Positions 47,701 to 59,285 of a stretch of DNA of 64,000 bases are shown in pieces. The DNA lies in assembly GCA_914767715.1 (NCBI GenBank), contig OU612070.1, positions 1,443,501 through 1,507,500 on the forward strand, written 5' to 3'. Source of the DNA: Membranipora membranacea (Eukaryota; Bryozoa; Gymnolaemata; Cheilostomatida; Membraniporidae). The notes under the pieces were generated by a model. It had not been told where the DNA came from, did no database searches, and was given only the letters and a program-made list of their open reading frames with translations. The first letter of the stretch is position 1; every line of letters begins with the position of its first letter. The position numbers and the translations under genes are program-made.

Positions 47701-49886
47701 ATTTAAACCATTTTATAAGAAAATATTTCTTCTTCTAAGATATTTCGATTTCATTAGGCCTACCTGCTAATGCCCTCCTGTCTTTATTGCCAATGTAACT
47801 GTACTGTTTTGTGTAGCTCTCAGGTATTTGATAAGGAGTATGTCCATTTTGTAGCGCTACATGCATGTACATTGGAGGTGAGTTCCCATCCTGTAATAAG
47901 AATGTTGAAATTGCTACTATATCAATTGTTTCTCATGTCATCATATTGAATTATTTTCCTTTACATGTCTCATCTGTTTTTTGTGAGAAAACAATTATGG
48001 CATTTAGGACAATATTTGTATTGCCACTTCTGACATGGAAACATACCTGATGTCAAAGCCTGTACGCAGTGATCATATTTATGCATAGACTTAATAATTA
48101 TTATGTCTATGTATTTATGTGATCACCAAGGAAATGATATATTGTACCAGATTTGCCATTTTTCACAGAGCTGATGAAAAGAGGTAAAGTAGAGCGATGG
48201 ATGATAATAAACTAGAAGGGCAAGTTTTATTGCCAAGTTTACCTTTTGGTTAATGATACGGACAGCTTCATCAGCGAATACAAGGGAAGAATATTCACCG
48301 ACCCTACTGGAATCAGGAGTTGTGTTATTCCAGAAATCTAATCCACCATACGGAATGCCTGTATTAGCATCAGTGGTAACATCTAAAACATGGATTGTGA
48401 ATACTTTTGTTGGGTAATAAAAAACAAAAATTGTCATCATGCTTGCATAACTAAAATCAGCTATATATGCCAAACCGAATATCTGATATGGCATGAAGTC
48501 CAGTCCAGGTGAATATCATGAGTTCTATCAATTAATTAGCAACAATTAATTAGTTCTCAGGCTATCAATATTATTCAGTGACTAAGTTTGGTTCGAGACA
48601 AAAAATCGAGAAAGATTTGACCTCAAACTTGAATACATTCTACAATATGTCATAACATAGAAATTGCATATATAACACCAATGACATCACCTTTTCCAAG
48701 TTCAAAATTTGGCTGGCGAACCTCAGTCTAACAATAAATCATGCTGCACTTGAAATTAATCACTCAGTTGCTGGCAAATGATACAATGCAGCATTTTTTT
48801 ACCTCTAACAGGCTCAACTATTTTTGGAGGGCTGAACACACATTCAAACAAATGTGCATAGGAACAGCAGATAATAATAGTAATGATGTTTAATGGCATG
48901 GATAAAAGGACTTACACTGATGAGTATAGTAGTCTATTCTTCCTTGCATACATCCGAAGTAGGTATCGAATCCTCTGTTCTGTGGTATATATTCCTCCTG
49001 GTACATTCCAAGATGCCATTTACCTAAAAAATGAGAAAACAAATTTTTGTCGCAGAGAGGTAAAACCGCTGACTAAATAGAAATCTAACTTTATTTGCAT
49101 GAGAATTGCCGCAGCCTATTAATGTTTATTTGTTGTTATAAACAAGACGTGATACCGATGATAAATTTAGCTACCTGTACTGTACCGGCCAAAAAAATCC
49201 AATTAAATTAAACATTAATAGTCATGTTGGCCATCGATCTTTTAACATTCTTAAAAAGATTGATGACCCTTATTATTACAGTCCTTAACAGGCCATGAAC
49301 ACTCACCAATCGCATGCGTGTCATATCCTTTTTTCTTTAACTGTTCAGGAAGCAGGCTGAAGTTAAGGGGAAGTCCGCGTGGCTGTGATCCTCTAACAAC
49401 TGAATGCTGAAGTCCAATGTTTATTGCATATCGCCCTGTCATATTACACACAAAACAAAGTATCACTACAAGTTTTTGATGCACCCAAAAAGCTGGGCTG
49501 GTTAAAATGCTCTCTTTATAACTCCTTTTACAAGACGTAACAGAACCAGTTTATATGATATGCCATGACATATTTTTATCCTTACCAGTCATAAGAGCTC
49601 CTCGTGATGCAGTGCATGCATGCTGAGCGTAATAATTGTCCAGTATGATTCCTTTCCTGGCTAGTCTGTCCATCACTGGAGTCTTGATCCCTTGCCCAGC
49701 ACCCCCATTGTAACCGATGTCTGGATATCCGATATCATCAGACAGGACAAATATTATATTAGGGGGTGTTTCCTGTCTCCTTCTGTATCCTCCCCATGGC
49801 CTGCTGCTGGCAGCATATATTGTTGCTATCTGACAGCACGATATAATGAGCAACAGAACAAATAAACAATTTACCAGTAGTGACAT
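44796..49886 (-). CDS. Arylsulfatase B-like sulfatase, copy B (complete, 11 exons)
   Basis: Exons, minus strand: 49886-49586, 49435-49307, 49023-48918, 48831-48803 (29 bp), 48382-48243, 47890-47764, 46987-46808, 46609-46419, 45704-45542, 45304-45171, 44966-44796. They sum to 1671 bp, that is 556 residues plus stop; human ARSB has 533. A signal peptide is followed by [14 protein letters not shown] (metal site), [13 protein letters not shown] (formylglycine Cys and Arg, but Ala where Pro is usual), GKWHLGMY (Lys and His), [13 protein letters not shown] (sulfate-binding His), YSSDNGA (Asp/Asn) and [12 protein letters not shown] (Lys). The C-terminus ([22 protein letters not shown]) also matches ARSB. 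All expected active-site positions are filled. It would hydrolyse sulfate esters of glycosaminoglycans or other sulfated glycans in lysosome or secretion (family inference). It is divergent from GRL copy B and paralogous to the gene at 527-3936. Confidence 0.93.
46383..46437 (-). repeat. 28-bp repeat, two units, at sulfatase copy B exon 8 donor
   Basis: Two units of the repeat that has four copies at 435-545. The functional donor is in the 5'-most unit on the minus strand (exon edge 46419). Confidence 0.9.
47263..47520 (-). other. Open frame inside sulfatase intron 6 (copy B)
   Basis: Counterpart of the frame at 1357-1545, open further upstream through a hydrophobic stretch ([16 protein letters not shown]) but without an ATG. 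In copy A a TAA interrupts the upstream part. Possible alternative 3' exon or simply an unconstrained frame. Confidence 0.2.
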
Positions 49887-52147
49887 TGCGGTAGATGACC
49901 TCTTATGGATGCACAGATGAGATCTCTGACACCTCTTTCACTGATCATCAGGGTTTTATATCCTACAAGAGTACTTAATTTGAAGGCTTAGATTATTGCT
50001 GTGGTTATAGAATGATGTATGGATGATAAATTGATAATGCTGTGATCCCCACTGCTACCAATATCAATTTGAAACCAACTGATACTTTCGTCATAAGAGT
50101 CTCAAGGCTGCACTGTGGTTTTTAGGGATGAACAGTACCACGCTGTTACCAACCTGTAACTGGTGACATGTAATAAATCAAGCCAATGAAAATACCTCTC
50201 CTACCCAAGGGTTTCAATAGGCTTGAAGGACCATAATATGTACATAGATTTATTCCCACTTAAAAAATGCAAGTCACCTTCAATGCCCAACTGCGTCAAT
50301 GACTATTCCCAACTGCGACAGCGTGTAAGCAATCAGCTACTAATAAATACCATCTTATACAACCTATGACAGACTGTCAATAAGATAATACTCATTTACC
50401 AATTCATCTGTTTTTACCTGTCAGTGTCACTCATTCAATAGCTTTCTATGGAGACAATGGTTCCCTTGTGATACAGCAGCATGCCATTCTAACATAACAG
50501 CAATCTTAGTGCTGGAGTGTATGCAGAAATTTCACAGATGAGACTTCAATCTAGACTTTTTCGGTGTTCCCACATAAAAATAAGCTAAAATCTCAACCAC
50601 GAACACATTACATCTCAAATTTCATTTACAGGGCAATTGGGTTGATGCCACTGAATGTTTTAGCCAGCCATATTAAGTGTCTCCTTTCTCTTTTACTATG
50701 TTACGCATCCAGTTTATATATCTGTTCTGTACTAGCTACTGACTGTGATTTTTAATTGCAAGGTGTACAGGAAGCCTGTGGGAGAACTGATTGGAGGGAA
50801 ACAGCTGGCAACTTGCTTTCGTCAATTGCAGCAGGAGTTTACAAAAAAATTCAGATACATATTTTTATTGTATCTTTTTGGCTTTGTCAAATTTTTCCGA
50901 ATCTTATTCAAATGGGTGTTGCATTGCATCAATCAATTTCGATTTGTTCAAGTTGTGACTGTATAATTTTGAATTTGGCCACCCCACTTGCGGAGCTTGT
51001 TGGAAGCATTGGCCTATCACTGGGGGAGGAGTGGTGACAAAAAAACCCAATGCTAAAATGAGTTCATGTAGCAAAGATACCAATTCAAGATAAAAGTTCA
51101 ACGAAGGTTAATGGCTTGCTGTTTTAAATAATCTTAAATTCCATTTGTCCTTAAATTATTCAATCTGTTTCACCTTTTTCAACCACACTCTTTAATGTTT
51201 TGCTACGGATTATTTGGAATGGGTCTGTGACAAGACCTCGATGTTTTGATTTTTTGTCACTGGATTAGGCCACATTTCTCCCATTCATTCACTGTGAGGC
51301 TTTTTGTCAACCCTGTAGAGGAGGATGTTTTGTTGTTCGGGCGTACTTTGTTCGGCAACAAAGGTTAAGAATTTCATTACATTTCCAATGATTCTTTAAC
51401 TGGTTTGTAACTTTGAATACTGACCAGCAAAATGTGACCGTCGAGTGTATAGTTTTTGCTTGTGATAGAACATACCCTATAGGAGTTTAATTTTTAGCTA
51501 GAGTTTAATTTCGCTACTATGGTGAGTGAGTTTAATTTACGATACACTAAATTTCGCTAGTAGGCTTACTAGCAAAAAATTTTTTAAAATGTCCAAGCTG
51601 GGATTCGAACCCAGGGCATAACCCTCCATTGATTGCAAGGCACAGTGTTAGAACACAGTGTTTTTTTTAGTTTTAATTCTAGTAGCTAGAATTAATACTA
51701 AAGAAACACTATGTTCTATCACAAGCAAAAACTATACACTCAACGGTCACATTTTTCTGGTCAGCATTCAAAGTTACAAACCAGTTAAAGAATCATTGGA
51801 AATGTAACGAAAGTCTTTCTTAAAGTGCTATCACAACACACTCAGAGTAGTTTTTTATGGTTTCTTGCAACTGGTGAAACACCTATTCCAAATGCCCTCA
51901 GTAATTTTATAGGAACATATTGTATAACAAAAATCCTCCCTCAAGCTGATCTGAAAATATCAACCTAATCCATTGATTATTAGTGCCCGAATCAGGTTGA
52001 AACAAAAAGGATGTTTCTAGCACAAGTCCAATGTTCCTCCATATATAACATAATGGAGGAAATAAATGAAGTCAACATGACTCACTGTTACGCTTCAGTG
52101 GTTCTATCTGAACAGAATTTTCTTTAGGAATGCAATAGTTAAGTAGT

Positions 52148-52580
52148 TGTCGGATCGAGAAAGATCACGACAGTTCACGGCTGGCAGAGTTCATATGCGA
52201 TTACTTTATAATACTGGATGCAGTTTTTCGGCAGTTTGATGATTTTATTACTCAACTACACCCTGGGGCAAATGCCCCAGGCAACTGATAAATTGCAACG
52301 CCAAGTTGTAACTGCATCTTCAGAGCAAAAACCACTGTTCTTTATACTGACCTGTATAAATAGGTCGTAAAAATAGAAACAGGTAGGATGATACGTCATT
52401 ATTTTGATGGCCAACCTCCGCATTTAGATGGTAAGTAAATGTGCAAAAAATGGAAGTAAATGCGGAAGAGTATAACAATTAATCAGATTAGTACCATGGC
52501 AACCATGACAGTGCAATATACAATGCCTAACTTCATGTAGAGTCATGCACCTAGGCGTGTCACATACAGTGTATGTGACA
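52148..52580 (-). repeat. 3' LTR of the TRIM-like element
   Basis: 433 bp. The end facing the interior begins TGTCACATACAC in element orientation and contains the palindrome TCACATACAGTGTATGTGA. Confidence 0.88.
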
Positions 52581-53588
52581 CATGCACCCCCCTGGTTGCG
52601 ATCGTCCTCGATCGCTTTAACTGGTTCAAAAAACATTATAGCTTATGTCACACAAGGATAATCATTGCAATATAAAATTTAAAACCTCAAAATCTCCTGA
52701 AATACAAACAAATCAAAAATGTCATGCATAAAAGACGGTCATAACAAAATCATGACATTCCCTTCCAAGGCTGAAGAACCTTAACAACTGCTTCAGGTCT
52801 ATTAACAAAAAAAATATATCCCACTTTCCTCTCAACTCTAGATCTAAGAACCTAAGCTTTGCTTAGATTACAGGACAGACGAAGGTATAAAATTCATGAA
52901 ATATTATAATGCTGCTTTCCTGCACAACTATCATTAAAAAATCGGCATCGCAGGAAATTCAAACGATAAATATATAAATTGCATGATCAAGGTTGTGTCG
53001 ATGGTAATAATATCAAATAATTCATTACATCCTAACTAATACAGTGACCATATTATTTTGTGCTGATCCTTGCACTAATACTGCTGCTATATTAAGATCA
53101 GTTGCCAGTTGGTTGTAGTCAGCTGCATTCCATAATCTTTTATTCTTAGCGGATCTTAGGTTACGGTTGCCTAATGTTTTTATTGAAGTTTTTCTATTTT
53201 TTTGAGTTACAGTGTTCACACCACCAGAGTAGTTTGTCTGCTGTTGTAGACTGAGACTGAATAGAACTGGTTGAATAAAATCAGGAAATTGCAGAGGTAC
53301 CTTGTCAGTTGGTGAATCATGAGCAGAAGATCAAATGTCATCACTAGTATATCAGCTTCCATATGTTTTGTCTCTACATCATCTAAAAAGTCCGTCTCCA
53401 TTTCTCCTTATAGTAATGCAGACGATGTAGACACATATGGTTCCATTATATTGCTTGTATTAGATCATCTACTCTAAAGACATTTTCCTCCAAGTCCACA
53501 ATCTCCATCCTCTTTCTTGTATATTCAACGCTATCAGTCTCATCATCTGAAGGTGTGAAGTTCTCTCCTCACTCGGTTGGGCACCAAT

Positions 53589-54021
53589 TGTCGGATCGAG
53601 AAAGATCACGACAGTTCACGGCTGGCAGAGTTCATATGCGATTACTTTATAATACTGGATGCAGTTTTTCGGCAGTTTGATGATTTTATTACTCAACTAC
53701 ACCCTGGGGCAAATGCCCCAGGCAACTGATAAATTGCAACGCCAAGTTGTAACTGCATCTTCAGAGCAAAAACCACTGTTCTTTATACTGACCTGTATAA
53801 ATAGGTCGTAAAAATAGAAACAGGTAGGATGATACGTCATTATTTTGATGGCCAACCTCCGCATTTAGATGGTAAGTAAATGTGCAAAAAATGGAAGTAA
53901 ATGCGGAAGAGTATAACAATTAATCAGATTAGTACCATGGCAACCATGACAGTGCAATATACAATGCCTAACTTCATGTAGAGTCATGCACCTAGGCGTG
54001 TCACATACAGTGTATGTGACA
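53589..54021 (-). repeat. 5' LTR of the TRIM-like element
   Basis: 433 bp, apparently identical to 52148-52580. Followed in element orientation by the primer-site-like ATTGGTGCCCAACC. Confidence 0.88.
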
Positions 54022-54839
54022 TAGTCAGTATTATGATCATATCTGTGCTGCTTTAAGTTTTGTCACTGGCCTTTGTACCAACAGATGCCTCTTGCAACAT
54101 GCCTTGTCAACAACCCATTTAGTGGTGACACGGTTGTAGCTTTTGGAAACATCCATGATCAACGATATGGCAAGCAAAGTCATCGCATAAACGGCAGCAA
54201 TTCATATAGTGTTTATTCTTTATATAGGTGCAACAACTTGGTTTAAACTATATTTCGATTCATTCTTATCGCTTTCCAGCCTGAACACATATATACATTT
54301 GTACCCTATACGAGTGAATGTTAGCTTTAGTTTATTTTGGCTAGCTGAATGTTAGCTATCACTAAATAATATCACGGTAAGGATGGAGACAATGAAGTAT
54401 CGGAAAACCTAATGTTTTCAGAAGTTCATAATATTGCAGTGTGGTATACACTCAAAAGAGATCAAAGTAATAGGGTTTGACGATAAGCCGAAAGAGTCGT
54501 GTCCAAGCTAAAAATGTGATAGCTGCGGCACTGTGAAATTGTATGCACCCACTATAACTTCAGGTTATGCTGGCGGACCAGTTCTGATGATTGACAATGA
54601 TGATTTTATTTTTTGTAGCATATATATGTCTGATAAATACTTGATGTATAGAGACGTTTCAGGGAGCAGTATAAGCGTTACTCCGGAATAATATGAGCAA
54701 TGCAGTTGGTTTAAATAGTCTTCCTATATTTAGTGAAAGTGTAGATATCCATTCTCAGCAAGCGATATCTATTATCAACATCAAGTGTCTCAATCTAAAG
54801 GTTGTATAACGGCTGTAATATGTCCACAGATCATGCAGG

Positions 54840-55745
54840 TCAGGGGGCGGTTATTGATGATGATGTTGATGATGTTTGATGATGTTTGTTTATTTAGACA
54901 TTTCCGGTATCACTCCTAAAAAGGTTGACAAAATTGAAATGTTTACATAAAAATTGATAGAAAAATATTGCACTAGGTGAAAAATCTCATATAGAATTCA
55001 AAAAAGCTGTTCTGCCGTTTTACAGTGCGGCATTTGCTGGGTCGGTATTTGTCGATTACTGCTTTACGGGCGGATTTTCTTTGAGTGTTAGGTCTGATTC
55101 TATTGTTCAGCGGATGGGTATTATCGGTTGAAATTTTTAAAAAGTGTTCGCTGCATAGAGACATTAAGAAGTCGGATATATAGGGTAAGGCTAGCTTGGT
55201 CAGTCTATCGTCATAGTGCTCTATGTGTGGCATCATCATGCGTGTAGCGTATCTCTGCACTTTCTCTAGTTTCTCTTTATCGGCTTCGGAGATAAACTGA
55301 AACCATACTGGGCAGGCGTAGGAAAGAACGGGTTTGATATTGGCAGCATAGAATGTTATCAGTCCTGCGGTGTTCATACCCATGGTCTTAAGCTGCTTCA
55401 TCAGATACAGTCTGCTATTGCATTTGCTCACGACAGAGTCTATGTGGTCACTAAAAGACAGTTGAGAGTCTACAGTGACTCCTAATAGTTTAGCAGATTT
55501 AGATGGGGAGATAAAAGTATCATCACTGGGGTTTACATCGAGGTTCATACCAGGTCGGTCAGAAAAAGCAATATTCAATACAACAGTCTTACTTGAGTTG
55601 AGAAGCGTACTGTTTTCTAAAGACCAACTATTAGCATTTGATATAGCATCAGAGACATTGTCATCGGTGAGGTTTACAATAGGCTTATAAAATGTGGTGT
55701 CATCTGCGTACTTCACACAATTAAAACCTTCAGCTTTCAAGTCAT
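54840..55745 (-). mobile_element. 5'-truncated LINE with intact RT C-terminal frame
   Basis: A minus-strand frame of 255 codons (55740-54973) starts just before RT motif C (FNCVKYADDTTFYK) and continues through AKLLGVTVDSQLSFSDHID, PVLSYACPVWFQFIS, KLEKVQRYATRMMMPHIEHY and the C-terminal KCRTVKRQNSFFEFY. A GATGATGTT microsatellite tail (54855-54890) marks the 3' end. Everything upstream of motif C is lost, so it cannot move by itself. The frame has no stop, which suggests it is fairly young. It is related to the relic at 20640-21060. Confidence 0.85.
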
Positions 55746-57317
55746 TATTAAATTGTCCAGAAAACTTGACACACTGCTGTCTTGAATTTAGAAAACTTCA
55801 CGTCAGATGGAACACTGTCGCAGAGCGTATTGTCATACTTTTAGTAAATTTAATCCATTATTTGCTAGAATTGCGTCTGAACTTAGTGTTGACAGGTTAC
55901 AGGTTGTTAATATGTTGGCGAGATCCAGTTGTATCATCATCTACAAACAAAATCATACATGATGGATAGATATACCAATTTGTATATCACCAGGGGTGTG
56001 GTATGGAGCAACAGACAAGCAGAGTAACAGGACCGGGCTTATCAAACCAAAACAAATTAGTATTGTATGCATAATGGACCAAGAATAGTATCCTTATAGA
56101 GCAAATTTATCAACGGTGTTCGAGTTTCAAATGAATCCCTCTCGGGAACAAAAAAAAGGGAATAGGCTGACAATGCAATTTGTAAAAGACACATGAAGAA
56201 AATCTCGAGAAATTGAAACACGAACCCAGTAGTAATTAAGTCTCAACAGACCCTGCACCTAATCCCCAGGGAGAGGGAGTTAATTGCCTTGCCAGACAGA
56301 TAATAAATCAGTAGCTCAATGAAGTTACATATAAGTAAAAAAGCTCAGTCTACTAATCAAGGAGTCAGAAGGAGTCTAACTAATTCATGGATTGATTCAG
56401 CAGCATTAGCCTAAATTAGCCAATTCACTGTACAAGTATAACTATATTATGTTGTCAGGACATGCATTGGTTGGGAGTAACCCTTGGGTCACCACACAAA
56501 CAAACAAACAAATAAATTAAAAACAGAGAGAATCTCAACTTTCATATTTAGTATGTTCACTATTATTTATCATTATACATTCCAAATGTTTGATTTATTA
56601 CACTTATTTAATTTACTCCCTGAGCTGAGCTGGTAATACTTGTTTCTGTAGTAGGAAGTAGTTGCTATTCTTCACCCACTGCAATCTGTCCATGGCAACT
56701 AGTGTGGTGGTGGCAATGCAGTAAGTAAGTAAGTAGATGCAAAAGCAAGTTTCATTGTCTGTCTAGTGAGCAGAAGCTAGAGCTTTGGGAAGCCTAAAGA
56801 AACTCCCTGAGAAATTCCCTGTCCTGTTGTTGAAACTAGCAAAAATGCACTGAACCATTCTGTCTCTGAATTTGTCTGAATTTGTAATAATGAAGAAGTT
56901 TTCTGACTACTAACTTTACTGAATGAATCTGAACTGAAAAATGTGCTCTAGCCTGGAAAGTCTGTCATGTGTGGATGGGAGGTACACCCATCCACCCACA
57001 CAACACAGCCTGCCTAAGATAAACGTGTTCATGGGACATCCACATAGACATATGTCTATGACATATTTCTATGATAATCCAGAATACTAGTCTACTCCAT
57101 TCATTGGCTGAGCCTTCTTCTTCTTCTGGCCAGAATCAAGAAGGGACGCCACAATCGTTATGCAATTAATAAACCAAATATTTTTTTTCCAAAATGACTT
57201 CATTTTTATTTTTCTTTATTTTCACATTATTTCACATTTCAGCTGAGATTTAGACCAGTAAGCTTTAATACACTCAATTTTATGAGCAAAAGTTGTTTTT
57301 CTCTGTGTAGTTGCACT
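55746..57317. other. Interior of the foldback element, no gene recognised
   Basis: No recognised coding exon. A hairpin at 56951-57018 resembles 12627-12730. A poly-T run lies near 57181. Confidence 0.4.
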
Positions 57318-58142
57318 TTAACCTTTGTTGCCGAACAAAGTACGCCCGAACAACAAAACATCATCCACTACAGGGTTGACAAAAAGCCTCACAGTGAATG
57401 AATGGGAGAAATATGGCCTAATCTAGAGACAAAAAATCCAAACATTGAGGTCTTGTCACAGACCCATTCCAAATAATCCGCAGCAAAACATTACAAAGTG
57501 TGGTTGAAAAAGGTGAAACAGATTGAATAATTAAAGGGTAAATAGAATTGAAGATTGGTTAAAACAGCAAACCATTAACCTTTGTTGAACTTTTATCTTG
57601 TATTTGGTATCTTTGCTACATGAACTCATTTTAGCATTGGGTTTTGTTGTCACCACTCCTCCCCCAGTGATAGGCCAATGCTTCAAACAAGCTCCACAAG
57701 TGGAGTGGCCAAATTCAAAATTATACAGTCACAGCTTGAACAAATCGAAATTGATTGATGCAATGCAACACCCATTTGAAAAAGATTTAGAAAAATTTGA
57801 CAAAGCCAAAAAGATACTTCAAATACAATAAAAGTATGTATCTGAAAATTTTTGTAAACTCCTGCTGCAATTGACGAAAGCTTTAATACGAACGGTGCAA
57901 AATCTATGTGTGGTAAAAATATGCCACAGTATTATGATATCCAAATTCTGTTTATAAAATGAGTACGCAGTATAACAAAATTATCAGCATGGAATTCATA
58001 ACGTTTACTTCGTGTTTTGTAATATAATATGATATTTATTGTGAATGAATTTTGTGTTTGATTAATCGGACTGTAATTTGGAGTTGTTCACTCCTTGGCT
58101 CAAATCCCAAATAATAAACTTTCCTCCAATTTTCTGTTTTAG

Positions 58143-58275
58143 AATCCGCGATATGTATGGTTCAAATAGTGCGAATGCAATGGTAGCAGATCTGGACTTA
58201 TTATTGCTGATAATTCAGTTATTAAAGAGAGACTTCAAAAACACAACTGAACTGTTGATCAACAATACCTCAGCG
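58143..58275 (+). other. Exon-like stretch of unknown origin
   Basis: Bounded by an acceptor TTTTCTGTTTTAG and a consensus donor GCG|GTAAGTA, and open in the frame IRDMYGSNSANAMVADLDLL followed by a hydrophilic stretch with NNTSA. No partner exons or family recognised. Confidence 0.25.
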
Positions 58276-58562
58276 GTAAGTAGAGCTACTATCGTACAAT
58301 GTGCGCTAGCCTCAACTACTGAGCACTGGTTTAGTTTTGAGTTTGGTGCAATTCTCAGTGGAATTGCTCAAGGATTTATTTTAAACAATAATAACAAAAT
58401 ATAAATATGGTTCTATTCGTCAGGCAATAAATCAATCAATAATTTGACAATATCTTGGCATTTATCATTTAGTCATAAAAATACATAAACATTCAAAATC
58501 TTTATAATAAGATCTTACCCTTGGTGCAGTTGACCTCGAATTCTGTGTGTTATTCAGTGTGA

Positions 58563-58930
58563 TATCTCTGTGTATTTAAACTATGTTAGACTAGGTTCCT
58601 CGCTGTGAATCGCGGTATTTGTATATCTGTGTATCTAAGCTATGTTAGACTAGGTTCCTCGCTGTGAATCGCGGTATTTGTATCTCTGAGTATCTAAACT
58701 ATGTTAGACTGGGTTCCTTGCTGTGAATCGCGGTATTTGTATCTCTGTATATCTAAACTATGTTAGACTGGGTTCCTCGCTGTGAATCGCGGTATTTGTA
58801 TCTCTGAGTATCTAAACTATGTTAGACTGGGTTCCTTGCTGTGAATCGCGGTATTTGTATCTCTGTATATCTAAACTATGTTAGACTGGGTTCCTCGCTG
58901 TGAATCGCGGTATTTGTATCTCTGTGTATC
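58563..58930. repeat. About 60-bp tandem repeat, six units
   Basis: Each unit contains CTATGTTAGACTRGGTTCC and GCTGTGAATCGCGGTATTTG. Alternate units share variants (CTTGCTG versus CTCGCTG; GAGTATC versus TATATC), so a two-unit block was amplified. Confidence 0.9.
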
Positions 58931-59285
58931 TTGTCAAAAGCTCTGTTGGCTGAATGTGTCTAAAAGTTTTTAGACAATTTTCCTCCCTTGTAGAATAGCG
59001 GTATCTGTACCTTTGTGTATATCAAAGCTCTGTTGGCTGAATGTGTCTAAATGATTTTAGACAATTTTTCTCTCTGTGGATGTGCCTCCTTGGGCTGACT
59101 GAATCAGATAATTCTCTGATTAAATCTGTAATGCTGTACGTCGTGAACCCACTCCCTGGCGCTGACTGAATTGTTGTCTTCTTAGTTGAAGAATAGGCCT
59201 CCTTGGGCTGAGTAAATCAGATAGTTATCTGATTAAATGTGTAAAGCTGTATGTCGTGAACCCGCCTCCTGGTGCTGACTGATTT
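58931..59285. repeat. Degenerate tandem duplications following the 60-bp array
   Basis: Two copies of AGCTCTGTTGGCTGAATGTG with a TAGACAATTTT end, then two copies of a roughly 120-bp block with GGCCTCCTTGGGCTGA-type starts, TTATCTGATTAAAT and GTCGTGAACCC. Confidence 0.75.

Larger units (their letters stand above)
52148..54021 (-). mobile_element. Non-autonomous LTR retrotransposon (TRIM-like), apparently identical LTRs
   Basis: LTRs of 433 bp at 52148-52580 and 53589-54021 appear identical base for base. As read on the plus strand each begins TGTCGGATCG and ends TATGTGACA. The flanks carry a TAGT target duplication (52144-52147 and 54022-54025). The minus orientation is set by a primer-site-like ATTGGTGCCCAACC next to the 54021-side LTR and a purine tract AACCAGGGGGGTG next to the other. 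The interior is only 1008 bp with ORFs of about 60 codons and no gag, protease, integrase or RT recognised, so movement would depend on a helper element. LTR identity implies a recent insertion. Confidence 0.88.
50562..57880. mobile_element. Large foldback/TIR element with nested insertions (copy B intergenic)
   Basis: The left end CGGTGTTCCCACATAAAAA equals that of the short relative at 4651. Long inverted arms lie at 50816-51367 and 57318-57880, pairing through CCGAACAAAGTACGCCCGAA, GAATGAATGGGAGAAATATG, AGTGATAGGCCAATGC and CAATTGACGAAAG. Just inside the left arm is a further inverted repeat (51370-51478 against 51705-51815) around the TTTAATTTCGCTA module and a tRNA T-arm-like GGGATTCGAACCCAGGGC. 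The right terminus is missing: the arm joins directly to sequence equivalent to 5638 in copy A. The interior holds an LTR element and a LINE. No transposase recognised. Confidence 0.7.
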
